From contig CAYOBN010000004.1 of the NCBI GenBank assembly GCA_964402175.1, positions 49,292 to 113,291 of the forward strand: DNA of 64,000 nucleotides, in the 5' to 3' direction. The stretch is from JAWKUK01 sp964402175 (lineage in GTDB: Bacteria; Planctomycetota; UBA1135; GCA-002686595). A program made the translations under genes and the position numbers. Position 1 is the first letter of the stretch, and every line of letters starts with the position of its first letter. Positions 26,563-35,401 of the stretch are shown here, in pieces. A model generated the notes under the pieces. The model was not told the origin of the DNA and did not search any database. It saw nothing but the letters and a program-made list of their open reading frames with translations.

Positions 26563-28236
26563 GTGATCATCGCCCCCCGCACCGCACCCGCGACAGCCGA
26601 GTACGACCTGTGTGTCATCGGCTCCGGGCCTGCCGGAATAACGGTCGCAGCGGAGCTGACCCGAGCGCGACCCGGGCTGACGATCGCCGTCCTGGAGAGC
26701 GGCGCGCTCCGCGCGACGGCGCATGCCGACACGTTGAAGGTGGTCGAGTCCTCCGGCATCACGATCAAGGACTACAGCCGCGAGCGCCGCTTCGGCGGTG
26801 CATCGACGACCTGGGCCGGATTGTCGAGCCCCTTCGATTCGGCGGACTTCGTGCATCGCCCGTGGCTGCGGCACTCCGGCTGGCCGATCTCGCGCGAGGC
26901 GCTCATGCCGTACTACGCCGCGGCGACCCGTTATCGCTTCCCCGAGCTCAAACGGTTCGAGCATGGCGGCTTCGACCGATTGCGCGCCAAAGGCGCGCTG
27001 CAGCCCGCATGGGACCAAGTCGAGGAGAAGGTCTTCCTCGCGTGCGCAGAGGCCCAGAACTTCGGGCGAGAACATCGCGCGATCTTCGAGAACGCCGGGG
27101 TCGATCTTTGGCTCGACACGACCGCCCTCGAGCTCGTGGCCGATGGCGCACGCGGCCGTGTCTCGGGCGCCCGTGTTCGGACGAGCGAGGGCCAAGAGCG
27201 CACGCTGCGCGCCAGGACCTTTGTCGTGGCCTGCGGCGGCCTGGAGAACCCGCGTTTGCTCCTGAACTCGCGCGATCTCTGCGCAGCAGGCCTCGGCAAC
27301 GAACGTGATCAGGTCGGCCGGTACCTGATGAACCACCCGAAGAACTACCGCGGCTCGATCGAGCTCGAGCACGCTGTGGGCGACGAGCCCTACTTCTTCG
27401 GGTGTCTGAAGGAGGGTTACGCCGGGTATGCAGGGCTGCGCCTGAACGAATCCGTGCAAGCCGAGCTCGGATTGCTCAACTCCTACGTGCGACTCGAGCC
27501 GCTCTTCCCATGGTCGGGGAGCGAAGGCGTCGAGTCGCTCGTGTGGTTCGCCAAACGCTCGAAGGTCTTGATGCAGTGGATGCGCCGCAAAGGTCGGTCC
27601 GAAGCCGTGCCGCTGCGCGATTACTCGGAGACCGGCGATGACAGCGACCTGCAGAATCAGCGGAAGTCGATCGCAGAGGTGTGCGGCCTCGGCTGGAACG
27701 TCGTGCGCGACGCGCCGCGTGTCGCGGCGTACGGTTGGAGCCGCTTGACGCGGCGCGGCGCGCCGCGGACGCGCCGCGTGCGGCTGCGGAACTTCATGGA
27801 GATGGAGCCCGACCCCGAGAATCGGGTCACGCTCTCCTCCGCGCGGTGTCCTTACGGGATGCCGATCCCCAAGGTCCATCACGTGTGCACCACCGTCGAT
27901 CGCAGCTCACTCGTGGCGCTGCACCAAGCGCTGGCGCGCGAGCTTCCGCGTGCCGGCATCGGGCGCTTGGTCGACGGGCTCATGCAGGACGAAGCTCCCT
28001 GGCCGATCGATCAAGACGCTTCGCACCACATGGGCACAACACGCATGGGGACCGACCCGGCGACCTCCGTCGTGGATCCGACGCAGCGCCTGCACGAAGT
28101 GGAGAACGTCTACCTCGCAGGGGCCTCGGTCTTTCCCACGAGCGGCTGCGCGAATCCGACCTTCACCCTCGTGGCGCTTTCGATCCGGTTGGCCGAACGC
28201 CTCGCCCAAGTCCTCGGCGGAGAGGCGCGCGTATGA
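26563..28236 (+). CDS. GMC-family FAD-dependent oxidoreductase
   Basis: FAD enzyme of 557 aa that probably oxidises an alcohol, sugar or sterol-like hydroxyl. The N-terminal dinucleotide-binding motif is VIGSGPAGITVAAEL (about 18-32) with LESG at the end of the second strand. FGGASTTWAG corresponds to the FAD-contact region. The C-terminal domain shows HHMGTTRMG and the SGCANPTFTLVALSIRLAERLA ending of this family. No signal peptide is seen. The GTG start is 6 nt after TATCCT (26551-26556). Its stop overlaps the start of the next gene (ATGA), so the two proteins are translationally coupled. Confidence 0.9.
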   Translation: MIIAPRTAPATAEYDLCVIGSGPAGITVAAELTRARPGLTIAVLESGALRATAHADTLKVVESSGITIKDYSRERRFGGASTTWAGLSSPFDSADFVHRPWLRHSGWPISREALMPYYAAATRYRFPELKRFEHGGFDRLRAKGALQPAWDQVEEKVFLACAEAQNFGREHRAIFENAGVDLWLDTTALELVADGARGRVSGARVRTSEGQERTLRARTFVVACGGLENPRLLLNSRDLCAAGLGNERDQVGRYLMNHPKNYRGSIELEHAVGDEPYFFGCLKEGYAGYAGLRLNESVQAELGLLNSYVRLEPLFPWSGSEGVESLVWFAKRSKVLMQWMRRKGRSEAVPLRDYSETGDDSDLQNQRKSIAEVCGLGWNVVRDAPRVAAYGWSRLTRRGAPRTRRVRLRNFMEMEPDPENRVTLSSARCPYGMPIPKVHHVCTTVDRSSLVALHQALARELPRAGIGRLVDGLMQDEAPWPIDQDASHHMGTTRMGTDPATSVVDPTQRLHEVENVYLAGASVFPTSGCANPTFTLVALSIRLAERLAQVLGGEARV

Positions 28237-29261
28237 AGCGCATCCTCGTAGTCGGTGCCGGCGGTCGAGTGACCGACGCTGTTCTGCCGGCGGTCGCTGC
28301 CGCAGCGGGTTCATTGGAGCTCGCCGGGGTCTTCGCTCGCCGCGCCCGCCCCATTGAAGCGGGCGGGAAGGTCTACAGCGTGCGCACGCTCGACAGCCTC
28401 ACGGAAGGCGACGTGAGCACAGCCGATATCGTCTACGTCGTCGTCGCCAAACCGGCTGTGGGCCGGGTCCTGCGCTCGCTGCGGCGCTTCGACGTCGGAC
28501 GACTGCACCTCGTGCTGGAGACGCCAGTGGTGCTCTTCAAGCACCTACACGAGGTCCGCCAGACGCAGAGCTTTGCACAGGTCTCCGTGGCCGAGGACAT
28601 GGCCCATCTCCCGTGGCTACCCCTCGTTCGTCGGGCGGTCGAACCTGACGGACTCATCGGGTCCCTGCGGACGGTGGAGCTCGACCGCTCGGGTTACGCG
28701 TACCACGGCGTCGCGCTCGCCAAGGCCCTCGCCGGCGATCGCCTCGTACGCTCCGGAGCGCGCCACAGAGACAGCAGCGGCGAGGTGCGCACGTTGCGCC
28801 TCGGCAATGGTGTCACTGTGCGCTGGGTGAATCCCCGTGACTACGCCTTGGGCTCCATCCGCCTCACCGGCGACCGCGGCACAGTGACGGATCGAGGCGA
28901 GGCGGGCGAGGGTCTCCTCGAGCCCGTGGTGCGCTCCGAACGCTGTGTAGGCGTGAAGCTCGGAGATCACTCCATCGAGTTCGACGATCCGGAGATCGCT
29001 CTGACCCACGAGCGAGGCCAGCACGCATCACTCACCGCGCGCATGCAGGATATGAAGCGCATCGGGCTCTTGCGCTTGTTGCGCGAAGTGGCCGCCGGTC
29101 GGGTCGCGTACCCTGCCGTGGAGGGGCTCGACGACATGGCCGTCGACTACCACCTGGAGCGGCTCGGCCGGTACGTGCCGAATCCATTCACGAGCGCGCG
29201 TGGCCGCGCTCGACCTGCGGTCGAGCTCGTCCTGCGCATACTCGCGCGCTTGCGTCGCTGA
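28233..29261 (+). CDS. GFO/IDH/MocA-like NAD(P)-binding protein
   Basis: Rossmann-fold protein of 342 aa. The N-terminus ILVVGAGGRVTDAVLPAV and the early LAGVFAR and VYVVVAKPAV segments resemble GFO/IDH/MocA oxidoreductases. The usual EKP at the active site is replaced by LETPVV (about residue 94), so its catalytic status is uncertain. It is translationally coupled to the GMC oxidoreductase, suggesting a shared substrate, for example a sugar-derived compound oxidised in two steps. The stop lies 12 bp from the convergent HD-GYP gene. Confidence 0.75.
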   Translation: MKRILVVGAGGRVTDAVLPAVAAAAGSLELAGVFARRARPIEAGGKVYSVRTLDSLTEGDVSTADIVYVVVAKPAVGRVLRSLRRFDVGRLHLVLETPVVLFKHLHEVRQTQSFAQVSVAEDMAHLPWLPLVRRAVEPDGLIGSLRTVELDRSGYAYHGVALAKALAGDRLVRSGARHRDSSGEVRTLRLGNGVTVRWVNPRDYALGSIRLTGDRGTVTDRGEAGEGLLEPVVRSERCVGVKLGDHSIEFDDPEIALTHERGQHASLTARMQDMKRIGLLRLLREVAAGRVAYPAVEGLDDMAVDYHLERLGRYVPNPFTSARGRARPAVELVLRILARLRR

Positions 29262-29273
29262 CGGGCGCGTCGC

Positions 29274-30791
29274 TCAACAGAGCCGGCAGTCTTCACCGTG
29301 CCCACAGGCGTCGCGGAGGTCATCGGCCTCCGTCGTTGTGACCTCGGCCTCACTGTCGGCTTGGGTTGCAGAGCGCGCGAGGCGCAGCTCGGCGACCTCG
29401 CGTTCGCCTCTCGACTGCATCTCCGCCAACTCTCGGATCGCCGCCGGCTCTTCGACCAATGCAGTGATCGAGAGGTGCGCGGAGCCAGGATCTGCCATAT
29501 CGCAGGCCATGCCGTCCGGCAGCATCTTCAAAAGCGGCCGGTCGAGGGCCCGGCCCGCGCTGGAGACCCGCGCCAGGCGACCATCGTTCAGGCGGACGAA
29601 GCGACCGGGCGGGAACAGACCCATCGCTCGGGTAAATGCTGCGAGGATCGCGGGATCGAAGGCGCCTTGATCGGAATAGAGGATCTTGTACGCACGGGCG
29701 GGCGTGTACGGCTCCTTGTAGGGCCGGCGCGCGGTGAGCGCTTCGAAGACGTCGCAGACCTGAACGAGGCTCGTGATCTTGCTCGACTCGGCCCATGGCC
29801 GAGTGTTCGGGTACCCCTTGCCGTCATGTCTCAGGTGGTGTCCGAACGCTGCCCCTAGCGCAGATGGGCTGACATCGGGGCTATCGAGCAGGACCTCGGT
29901 GCCGAGCAGCGGGTGCTGTTGGATGATGCGGCGCTCGTCTGGGTCGAGGCGACCTGGTTTCATCAGGACTTCGCGCGGGATGCGCCCCTTGCCGACATCG
30001 TGCATGAGTCCCGCCGCAGCGATCTCCGTGAGCGTCTCCTGACGTGCGCCGAGGTACGCGCCGACGTACGTCGCCATCAGCGCGACACGCAGTGAGTGCT
30101 GAACCGTGAACTGGTCGAAGTCGGGTCGCTCGCCGAGCTGCATCAGGTCGCTCGACGAGCGGCGCAGCGTGCGCGCGAGCTTCTCACCGACCGAGCGTGC
30201 AGCATTCATGTCGATCGAAGCACCATTCGCTGCGCGCTGCGACGCGCCGGCGATCAAGTCCGCCATCGATGTGTAGACCGGAGCAGCCTCGGCGAGGTTG
30301 AAGCCAGCGTCCTTGAAGATCTGGACGCCTGGTCCCGAACCGAGCGGCGCCCACTCATAAACGTCACGCGGCGAGAGCAGGTGGACCTTGGTGACTCCCC
30401 GCGATTGCAAGAGTCGCTGGGCCTCGGGCAGCTCCAAGATCTTGCCTCTGGCTTGGATCGACAGCAGTAGCAACTGGCGCAGGTCGGCTTCGGCGACGCC
30501 AGCTTCGAACCCGAGGCCACCTGCGCCCAGCGCGCGTAGGGCTTCGATCTGACGTCGGCCACGGATACTGACCTCGGTCAGGCGCTCCTCTTCGTGGTAG
30601 AAGAGGCTCGACTTCATCTCCAGTGAGAGGCTCCGTGAGTCTTCTGCGCTAAAGGTGTACTCCAGTGCGTGCAGAAGGTCGCGTACATGGCGATCGACTT
30701 CGGATTCCGAGATACCTTCGTCGATCGCAGAATCCAGCGCATCGGCGAGGTGCGTCAGAATTCGCTCTTTGCGGTCGCGTGTCGTGTTCAT
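29274..30791 (-). CDS. HD-GYP domain protein (putative c-di-GMP phosphodiesterase)
   Basis: Cytoplasmic protein of 505 aa. The N-terminal half (about 1-220) is helical and not recognised. The C-terminal half is an HD-GYP domain with HSLRVA, GLMHDVGKG (HD at 264-265), QHPLLG, HHLRHDGKGYP (GYP at 326-328) and VCDVFEALTARRPYK. The family hydrolyses cyclic di-GMP. A cysteine-containing tail ends the protein. ATG 30791 overlaps the stop of the upstream unknown gene (ATGA), so synthesis is coupled. A CheY-like receiver gene is divergent from the pair, suggesting a two-component signalling link. Confidence 0.9.
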   Translation of the reverse strand: MNTTRDRKERILTHLADALDSAIDEGISESEVDRHVRDLLHALEYTFSAEDSRSLSLEMKSSLFYHEEERLTEVSIRGRRQIEALRALGAGGLGFEAGVAEADLRQLLLLSIQARGKILELPEAQRLLQSRGVTKVHLLSPRDVYEWAPLGSGPGVQIFKDAGFNLAEAAPVYTSMADLIAGASQRAANGASIDMNAARSVGEKLARTLRRSSSDLMQLGERPDFDQFTVQHSLRVALMATYVGAYLGARQETLTEIAAAGLMHDVGKGRIPREVLMKPGRLDPDERRIIQQHPLLGTEVLLDSPDVSPSALGAAFGHHLRHDGKGYPNTRPWAESSKITSLVQVCDVFEALTARRPYKEPYTPARAYKILYSDQGAFDPAILAAFTRAMGLFPPGRFVRLNDGRLARVSSAGRALDRPLLKMLPDGMACDMADPGSAHLSITALVEEPAAIRELAEMQSRGEREVAELRLARSATQADSEAEVTTTEADDLRDACGHGEDCRLC

Positions 30792-32110
30792 CGCTCTCCC
30801 CAACCGCGCTCAATACCCAATTGCGCCGCGCGGCGGCATTCTTTGTTCCATGTGTGCCGCAGCATCTTTCGTTCGTTGATGACCTTCTCCAGGAAATCGA
30901 ACGCCGGCAGTTCGCCGTGTTCACCGATCCACGTCAGGGCGCCGACGACCCAAGGCAGCTCGCGCTCTTCCGGGGCAAGGGCTGAGAGCGCGCGTAACAG
31001 GTGCTTGGCTGCTGTTTGCATCAAGCTCTCGTCGACCTTGCCGTACCAGAACTGAGCGATTGCTGTCCGGACGAAGGGCTCGATCTCGAAGGTGAACTTG
31101 TCGGCAGCGCGCAGGACGTTTGCGAGCCACGGCTCTGACGGGGGCGTGCGCTTGAGGGCGCTGAGCAGCGCTGGGCCGACGACTGTGCGCGCACCCCTCT
31201 CGTCGAGCAGCTCCATGAGCAGCGCATGGAGGAAGGTTTGATCGAGCGTGAACGCGCCGGGGTCCAAACGCGACTCCGCGATCGCCGGTAGACCGATCAG
31301 TCGACCCAGCGCTCGCGTGCGAGCAGGTCCAGCGGGTAAGTCGAGCCGCGGGTCGAGTCCGACACGGCGACCCTTGATATGGATGAGGAACTCATCGACC
31401 GCGTGGGGCCAGAGCGCCTCCCGGCCCTTGTCGGTCAAGCGACCCGCGAGGTTGGGTAGGTGCTCCAGGACCGGCTGCACGAAGCGCCGAAAGCGCGGGG
31501 CCAGATGGCCGTAGACGGTGTCGAACTGCTCGATCGAGAGGCTTTCCGCGAGGTCGACGATCGCTTCGACGAGCACACCGGCGATCGCTTGCTTCGGGTC
31601 GATCGTATGTCCATCGGCGATCACCTCCAACTCGGCGCGGCGCAGCGCGTCCAACCGCGCCATCGCTCGCTCGTGCGAGGCCAGGTCCGAGCTGTGGATC
31701 AGCAGCTCGATCAGAATCGAGGTCTCTTCGCGCGCGACCTCGGCGAGCGTCAAGTCCGGCGGCGCGGCGACACGCTCGATCGCCGCCACGGCGGCTTCGA
31801 GCTGTTCAGTGGTCAGGCCCGCTTCGGCCTCGTCCTTGCCGCCGCCGACGGGAGCTCCGAAGCCGAGCTCCGCCGCGCGCAACGCAGCGCGTGTGACATC
31901 GAACACGGCGTCGAGCGCTTCGAAGTCCGCGGCATCGAGGCTCAGGCGCTCGAGGGCCGTGCGCAGCGCGCTCGTTCCGGCCCCCAGCACATCGTGGAGC
32001 TGTGGACCGACCAACCGTGGGATCACGGTCAGACCCGGCTCGCCGTTCTTAGGCGATCCGGGCTTCGGTCGGTTGGGCCAGGGGCTCGACATAGACTCGC
32101 TGCGGGTCAT
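30788..32110 (-). CDS. Unknown protein coupled to the HD-GYP gene
   Basis: I do not recognise a family. The 440-aa product is almost all helical, acidic and leucine/alanine-rich with regular heptad-like spacing (for example ELLIHSSDLASHERAMARLDALRRAE), as in HEAT-like or alpha-solenoid proteins. No signal or membrane segment is visible. It is translationally coupled to the HD-GYP protein (4-nt overlap), so it may be an interaction partner or regulator. The start is uncertain: ATG 32110 or the ATG at 32092. Confidence 0.6.
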   Translation of the reverse strand: MTRSESMSSPWPNRPKPGSPKNGEPGLTVIPRLVGPQLHDVLGAGTSALRTALERLSLDAADFEALDAVFDVTRAALRAAELGFGAPVGGGKDEAEAGLTTEQLEAAVAAIERVAAPPDLTLAEVAREETSILIELLIHSSDLASHERAMARLDALRRAELEVIADGHTIDPKQAIAGVLVEAIVDLAESLSIEQFDTVYGHLAPRFRRFVQPVLEHLPNLAGRLTDKGREALWPHAVDEFLIHIKGRRVGLDPRLDLPAGPARTRALGRLIGLPAIAESRLDPGAFTLDQTFLHALLMELLDERGARTVVGPALLSALKRTPPSEPWLANVLRAADKFTFEIEPFVRTAIAQFWYGKVDESLMQTAAKHLLRALSALAPEERELPWVVGALTWIGEHGELPAFDFLEKVINERKMLRHTWNKECRRAAQLGIERGWGER

Positions 32111-32363
32111 CGGCAGTCCAGGAGGCGAGGAGTGAGCGAGCCGCGTGTCCCGGTCCTCTTCTGGGACGCCTCCGGCAGCGCACCGATCGTGAGCTCCCAT
32201 TCCCGCAGGAGAAAGCGCGCCCGGTTGGCGTTCGCAGTGCGCCCGACCGGAGCCGCCCGCATGGCGGTTACGCGATGAAACAGCTCTCTCGGGCTACAGG
32301 ATTTCCCCGGTATTGGTCGATCGGTCTAGAGCGAATCTCCGCTCCCCCTCGCACCGCGCCGCC

Positions 32364-32738
32364 ATGAAAGCCATCGTCACCGACGACTCGAAAGTCACCC
32401 GCGCCGTCCTGCGTCGCATGTTGGAGCGACTGACCTTCGAGGTCATGGAGGCCGCGAATGGTGCGGAGGCCCTCGGCCTCCTGACGCGTGAGACGGTCGA
32501 CCTGTGCCTCGTGGACTGGAACATGCCCACGATGAACGGGGTCGAGTTCATCACGCAACTGCGCCGCAACCCCGACTGGGCTGCGATTCCTGCGATCCTC
32601 GTCACCGACGAGACGGACCGCGGCAAGATCGATCAAGCGATGCGCGCGGGTGCCAGCGGTTACCTGGAGAAGCCCTTCCAGCCCGAGACGCTGGCCTTGA
32701 CGCTCTTGGAGCTCGGCCTCGACGTCGGGCTCACCTGA
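32364..32738 (+). CDS. Single-domain response regulator (CheY-like receiver)
   Basis: Stand-alone receiver of 124 aa. Acidic residues at the N-terminal metal site are TDDS (7-8). The phosphoacceptor is D51 in LVDWNMP, the switch threonine is T81 in LVTDET and K103 is in LEKPF. No output domain is attached, so it must signal by protein contact. It is divergent from the HD-GYP operon, which it may control, and its stop is followed by a strong hairpin. No histidine kinase is in the window. Confidence 0.93.
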   Translation: MKAIVTDDSKVTRAVLRRMLERLTFEVMEAANGAEALGLLTRETVDLCLVDWNMPTMNGVEFITQLRRNPDWAAIPAILVTDETDRGKIDQAMRAGASGYLEKPFQPETLALTLLELGLDVGLT

Positions 32739-32790
32739 GCCCTAGCGAGTGGGGTGGCTCCAGCAGGAGCATTCGTAGCGGTCGTACAAC

Positions 32791-32833
32791 GCGAGGGCGG
32801 GGCGCGGTGGTCTGCACCGCGCCCCGCCCTCGC
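32791..32833. terminator. Perfect 19-bp hairpin between convergent genes
   Basis: Arms 32791-32809 and 32815-32833 are exactly complementary with a 5-nt loop. The element lies between the receiver stop (32738) and the kinase stop (32864), so it can serve as a bidirectional terminator. There is no U-tract on either side. Confidence 0.75.
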
Positions 32834-32863
32834 TCTGTTCGGAGCCGCTCTCCGCGCAGGACG

Positions 32864-33790
32864 TCAGTCCTTGCGCAGGAAATCGACGAGGTCGTTCTCC
32901 AGCGCCTCGAGGCCGTAGTCCGCCACCGTCAAGCAGCGGTACACGATGCGAGCGAGCGCGTCAGGCGTGTTCGGGTTCAGGTCCTTCGGCGGTGGATAGG
33001 ACAGGAAGTACGAGAGGCTCATCCGCTCGACCTCGCCGCCTTGTTCGCGACCCGCGTACTGCCACGGCACTTCGTCGAACGGCAGGACGCCCGTCAGGAT
33101 CTCGTACAGCATCACGCCGATGCCCATGACGTCCGCTTTGGACGTACGCAGCAGCAGCGGGTTGTAGTGCGGCGTCGTGGTGATCACGCCGCGCTCGTCT
33201 GCGCGCAGCGCGGGATCGACGAGGATCACGCTGCCCGACGGCTTGACGATCACGTTCTCCGGCTTCAGGTCGCCGTGGTAGCCCAGGATGCCGCTGGCTT
33301 CCAGCTTGCGCAGGGCTCGCACGATCGTCAGGAACCAGTTGAGTCGGATCCCCTCGAGCGCACGGATCTTCTCGCGCAGCGTCTTGCCGCGGATGTAGTC
33401 CATGACCTGGATCGGGCGACCTTCATGGGAGAGGCACTCGCGCACGCGCACGAAGTTCGGGCTCTTGATCGAGTCGAGCAGGGCGTGCTCCGACCGAATC
33501 AAGTCGTCGATCTCGTGCACATCGAGGAAGTCGATGCGGACGCCGTCCTGGCGGAAGAACACCGCCTCGGCAGGGGTCTCGTCCGGGCTGATCCCTTCGG
33601 GCTGGCGCTTGTTCGTGATCTCGAGGAAACGAGTCACGTACCGGCCACCGCCGGCGACGTCACCCACCTTGAGGGCCACCTTCTGGCCTTCGTTGTCTTC
33701 GGCGAGATACACGAGGCCGAACCCACCGCGGGCCAGGAAGTCCACGATGCGGTAGCTGCCGATGCGTTCACCGACTTCGAGCTTGATCAT
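32864..33790 (-). CDS. Protein kinase-like protein with altered DFG motif
   Basis: Cytoplasmic protein of 308 aa with a Ser/Thr kinase fold. The glycine loop is LARGGFGLVY, the VALK lysine is K41 and the catalytic loop is HGDLKPEN (172-179) with a normal aspartate and asparagine. The metal-binding DFG is replaced by DPA (192-194), and the activation loop is short. No sensor domain or transmembrane helix follows. The intact loop with DPA makes catalysis possible but doubtful. The lipoprotein gene lies 221 bp upstream on the same strand. Confidence 0.85.
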   Translation of the reverse strand: MIKLEVGERIGSYRIVDFLARGGFGLVYLAEDNEGQKVALKVGDVAGGGRYVTRFLEITNKRQPEGISPDETPAEAVFFRQDGVRIDFLDVHEIDDLIRSEHALLDSIKSPNFVRVRECLSHEGRPIQVMDYIRGKTLREKIRALEGIRLNWFLTIVRALRKLEASGILGYHGDLKPENVIVKPSGSVILVDPALRADERGVITTTPHYNPLLLRTSKADVMGIGVMLYEILTGVLPFDEVPWQYAGREQGGEVERMSLSYFLSYPPPKDLNPNTPDALARIVYRCLTVADYGLEALENDLVDFLRKD

Positions 33791-34011
33791 GTTGGGGGCG
33801 ATCCTCGGTGGGAGTGCCAGCGGGGCCGGAGCGGGGGATCGATGGGGGTCCAGGGGCCCGCGGGCTCCCCCTTTCATCGGGTGAGCGGGCGGTGGGATTG
33901 AGAGATTCCAGTGGTCGCGCTCGGTCTTCCGCAGCGCGCGGCGGTCGTGGGGCAGGCACGCGGGGCCAGTGGGCCCACGGGCAGCTCGGAACGGGGCAGC
34001 GCAGAGCGCCG

Positions 34012-34416
34012 TCAGCCGCCGTCCGGATCTGGGGCGCGCGGTACGAGGCGCGCCGCGGAGCTCGCCTCGAGCACGCGGCGGGCGCCGTCTTCGAGGGTGC
34101 CCGCGCCCAGTAGCTCGTCGGGCGCATGGGGGCGCCGGCGCCAGATGCGTCCGGCGCTGTCCACGAGGCCGAGGTCCTGGCCGTCCAAGTTCCGCACGAC
34201 GAAGAGGAGCTCGCCGTCCGCGCCTTCGAAGCGCGCCACCGACCCGACGGGTCGCTGGTGGTCGACCACATCGAAGGCCGCCACCATCGGCACACGATTT
34301 AGGGTCACTACGGCGTCGGACCCCACCGGATGGTGGGTGCGCGTCTCGACACAGCCGAGCAGGGCCGTGCAGGCCAGCGCGGAGAGGCCGCGCAGCTCGG
34401 ACCGTCGGGGTGCCAT
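34012..34416 (-). CDS. Small putative lipoprotein
   Basis: Product of 134 aa with a short signal ending in the lipobox LLGC (C at about residue 20). The mature part is beta-rich (VVTLNRVPMVAAFD, LLFVVRNLDGQDLGLVDSAGRIW), suggesting a small barrel or sandwich. I do not recognise a family. It is divergent from the methionine aminopeptidase gene. Function is unknown. Confidence 0.6.
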   Translation of the reverse strand: MAPRRSELRGLSALACTALLGCVETRTHHPVGSDAVVTLNRVPMVAAFDVVDHQRPVGSVARFEGADGELLFVVRNLDGQDLGLVDSAGRIWRRRPHAPDELLGAGTLEDGARRVLEASSAARLVPRAPDPDGG

Positions 34417-34501
34417 GCACGGGACTCTTCGGCGGACCGACCGACGTTCTGGACCGGCGATCCCGCGGAGTCGCGCGTCCGCGGATATCCTCTGAGCCCC
34501 G

Positions 34502-35395
34502 ATGGACGCCGAAGGACTGGAGAAGACCCGCGAGGCGGGCAAGATCGCTGCCCGTTGTCGCGAATGGGCCCGCAGCGCGGTGCGGCCCGGTGTCACGCTG
34601 CGCAGCGTGCTCGAGACGATCGAGGACATGATCCGCGCGGGGGGCGGCCAACCTGCATTCCCGGCGCAGACGTCCCGCAACGAGGTCGCGGCGCACTACT
34701 GCTCGGCGCCCGACGATGCGACGGTGTACGCCGAGGGGGATGTCGTGAAGGTCGACCTCGGCGTGCATGTCGACGGCTGGATCGCGGACACGGCGTGCAC
34801 GCTCGACCTCTCGGCGGACGGGCGCTGGAAGGGCCTCATCCAAGCGAGCGCCGACGCGCTCGCGGCTGCCATCGCGACCGTCGGCGACGGTGTCGCCGTC
34901 GGTGATGTCGGCGCGGCGGTGGAGCGCACGATCACCCGCGCAGGCTTCGAGCCGGTGCGCAATCTGACGGGCCACGGGCTGGACCGGTGGAAGGTGCACG
35001 TCGCGCCCCAGGTGCCGAACTACGCCGAGCGCGGCGGCGGCCGCTTCCGCACGGGCGCCGTCGTCGCGATCGAGCCCTTTGCGAGCACCGGCCGCGGCTT
35101 CATCCACGAAGCCGGCAAAGCCGAGGTCTTCATGCTCGTGCGCCCGCCGCGCAACACGAAGGGCATCGACAAAGACGTCCTGAAGGCGATCGTCGCTTGG
35201 CGTGGGCTGCCGATCGCGCGGCGTTATTTCCGCGAGTTCGAGCCGGAGGTCGTCGACGAAACGCTCTCGCGCCTCGCGCGGCAGGGCAGCCTCGTTCGGT
35301 ATCCCCCGTTGGTCGAGCAGCCCGGCGTGATGGTCGCACAGACCGAGCACACGCTCTACCTCGGCCCCGACGGGGTCGAGATCATCACGGCCTGA
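34502..35395 (+). CDS. map: Type II methionyl aminopeptidase
   Basis: Removes the initiator methionine from nascent proteins. The 297-aa protein has the archaeal/eukaryotic type II pattern: an AFPAQTSRNEVAAHY segment (H65) rather than the type I start, and the helical insert in its second half. The five metal ligands are visible: D85 (KVDLGVH), D96 (IADTA), H158 (TGHGL), E191 (AIEPF) and E282 (TEHTL). Bacteria normally use type I; the type II form is uncommon there. The start is 10 nt after TATCCT (34486-34491). It is unlinked to ribosomal genes. Confidence 0.88.
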   Translation: MDAEGLEKTREAGKIAARCREWARSAVRPGVTLRSVLETIEDMIRAGGGQPAFPAQTSRNEVAAHYCSAPDDATVYAEGDVVKVDLGVHVDGWIADTACTLDLSADGRWKGLIQASADALAAAIATVGDGVAVGDVGAAVERTITRAGFEPVRNLTGHGLDRWKVHVAPQVPNYAERGGGRFRTGAVVAIEPFASTGRGFIHEAGKAEVFMLVRPPRNTKGIDKDVLKAIVAWRGLPIARRYFREFEPEVVDETLSRLARQGSLVRYPPLVEQPGVMVAQTEHTLYLGPDGVEIITA

Positions 35396-35401
35396 GGCCG
35401 C

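Noticed and set aside
33830..33880. GC-rich palindromic stretch as a terminator of the lipoprotein gene
   Set aside because: The arms have no loop and a bulge, and it lies 130 bp or more from the gene end.
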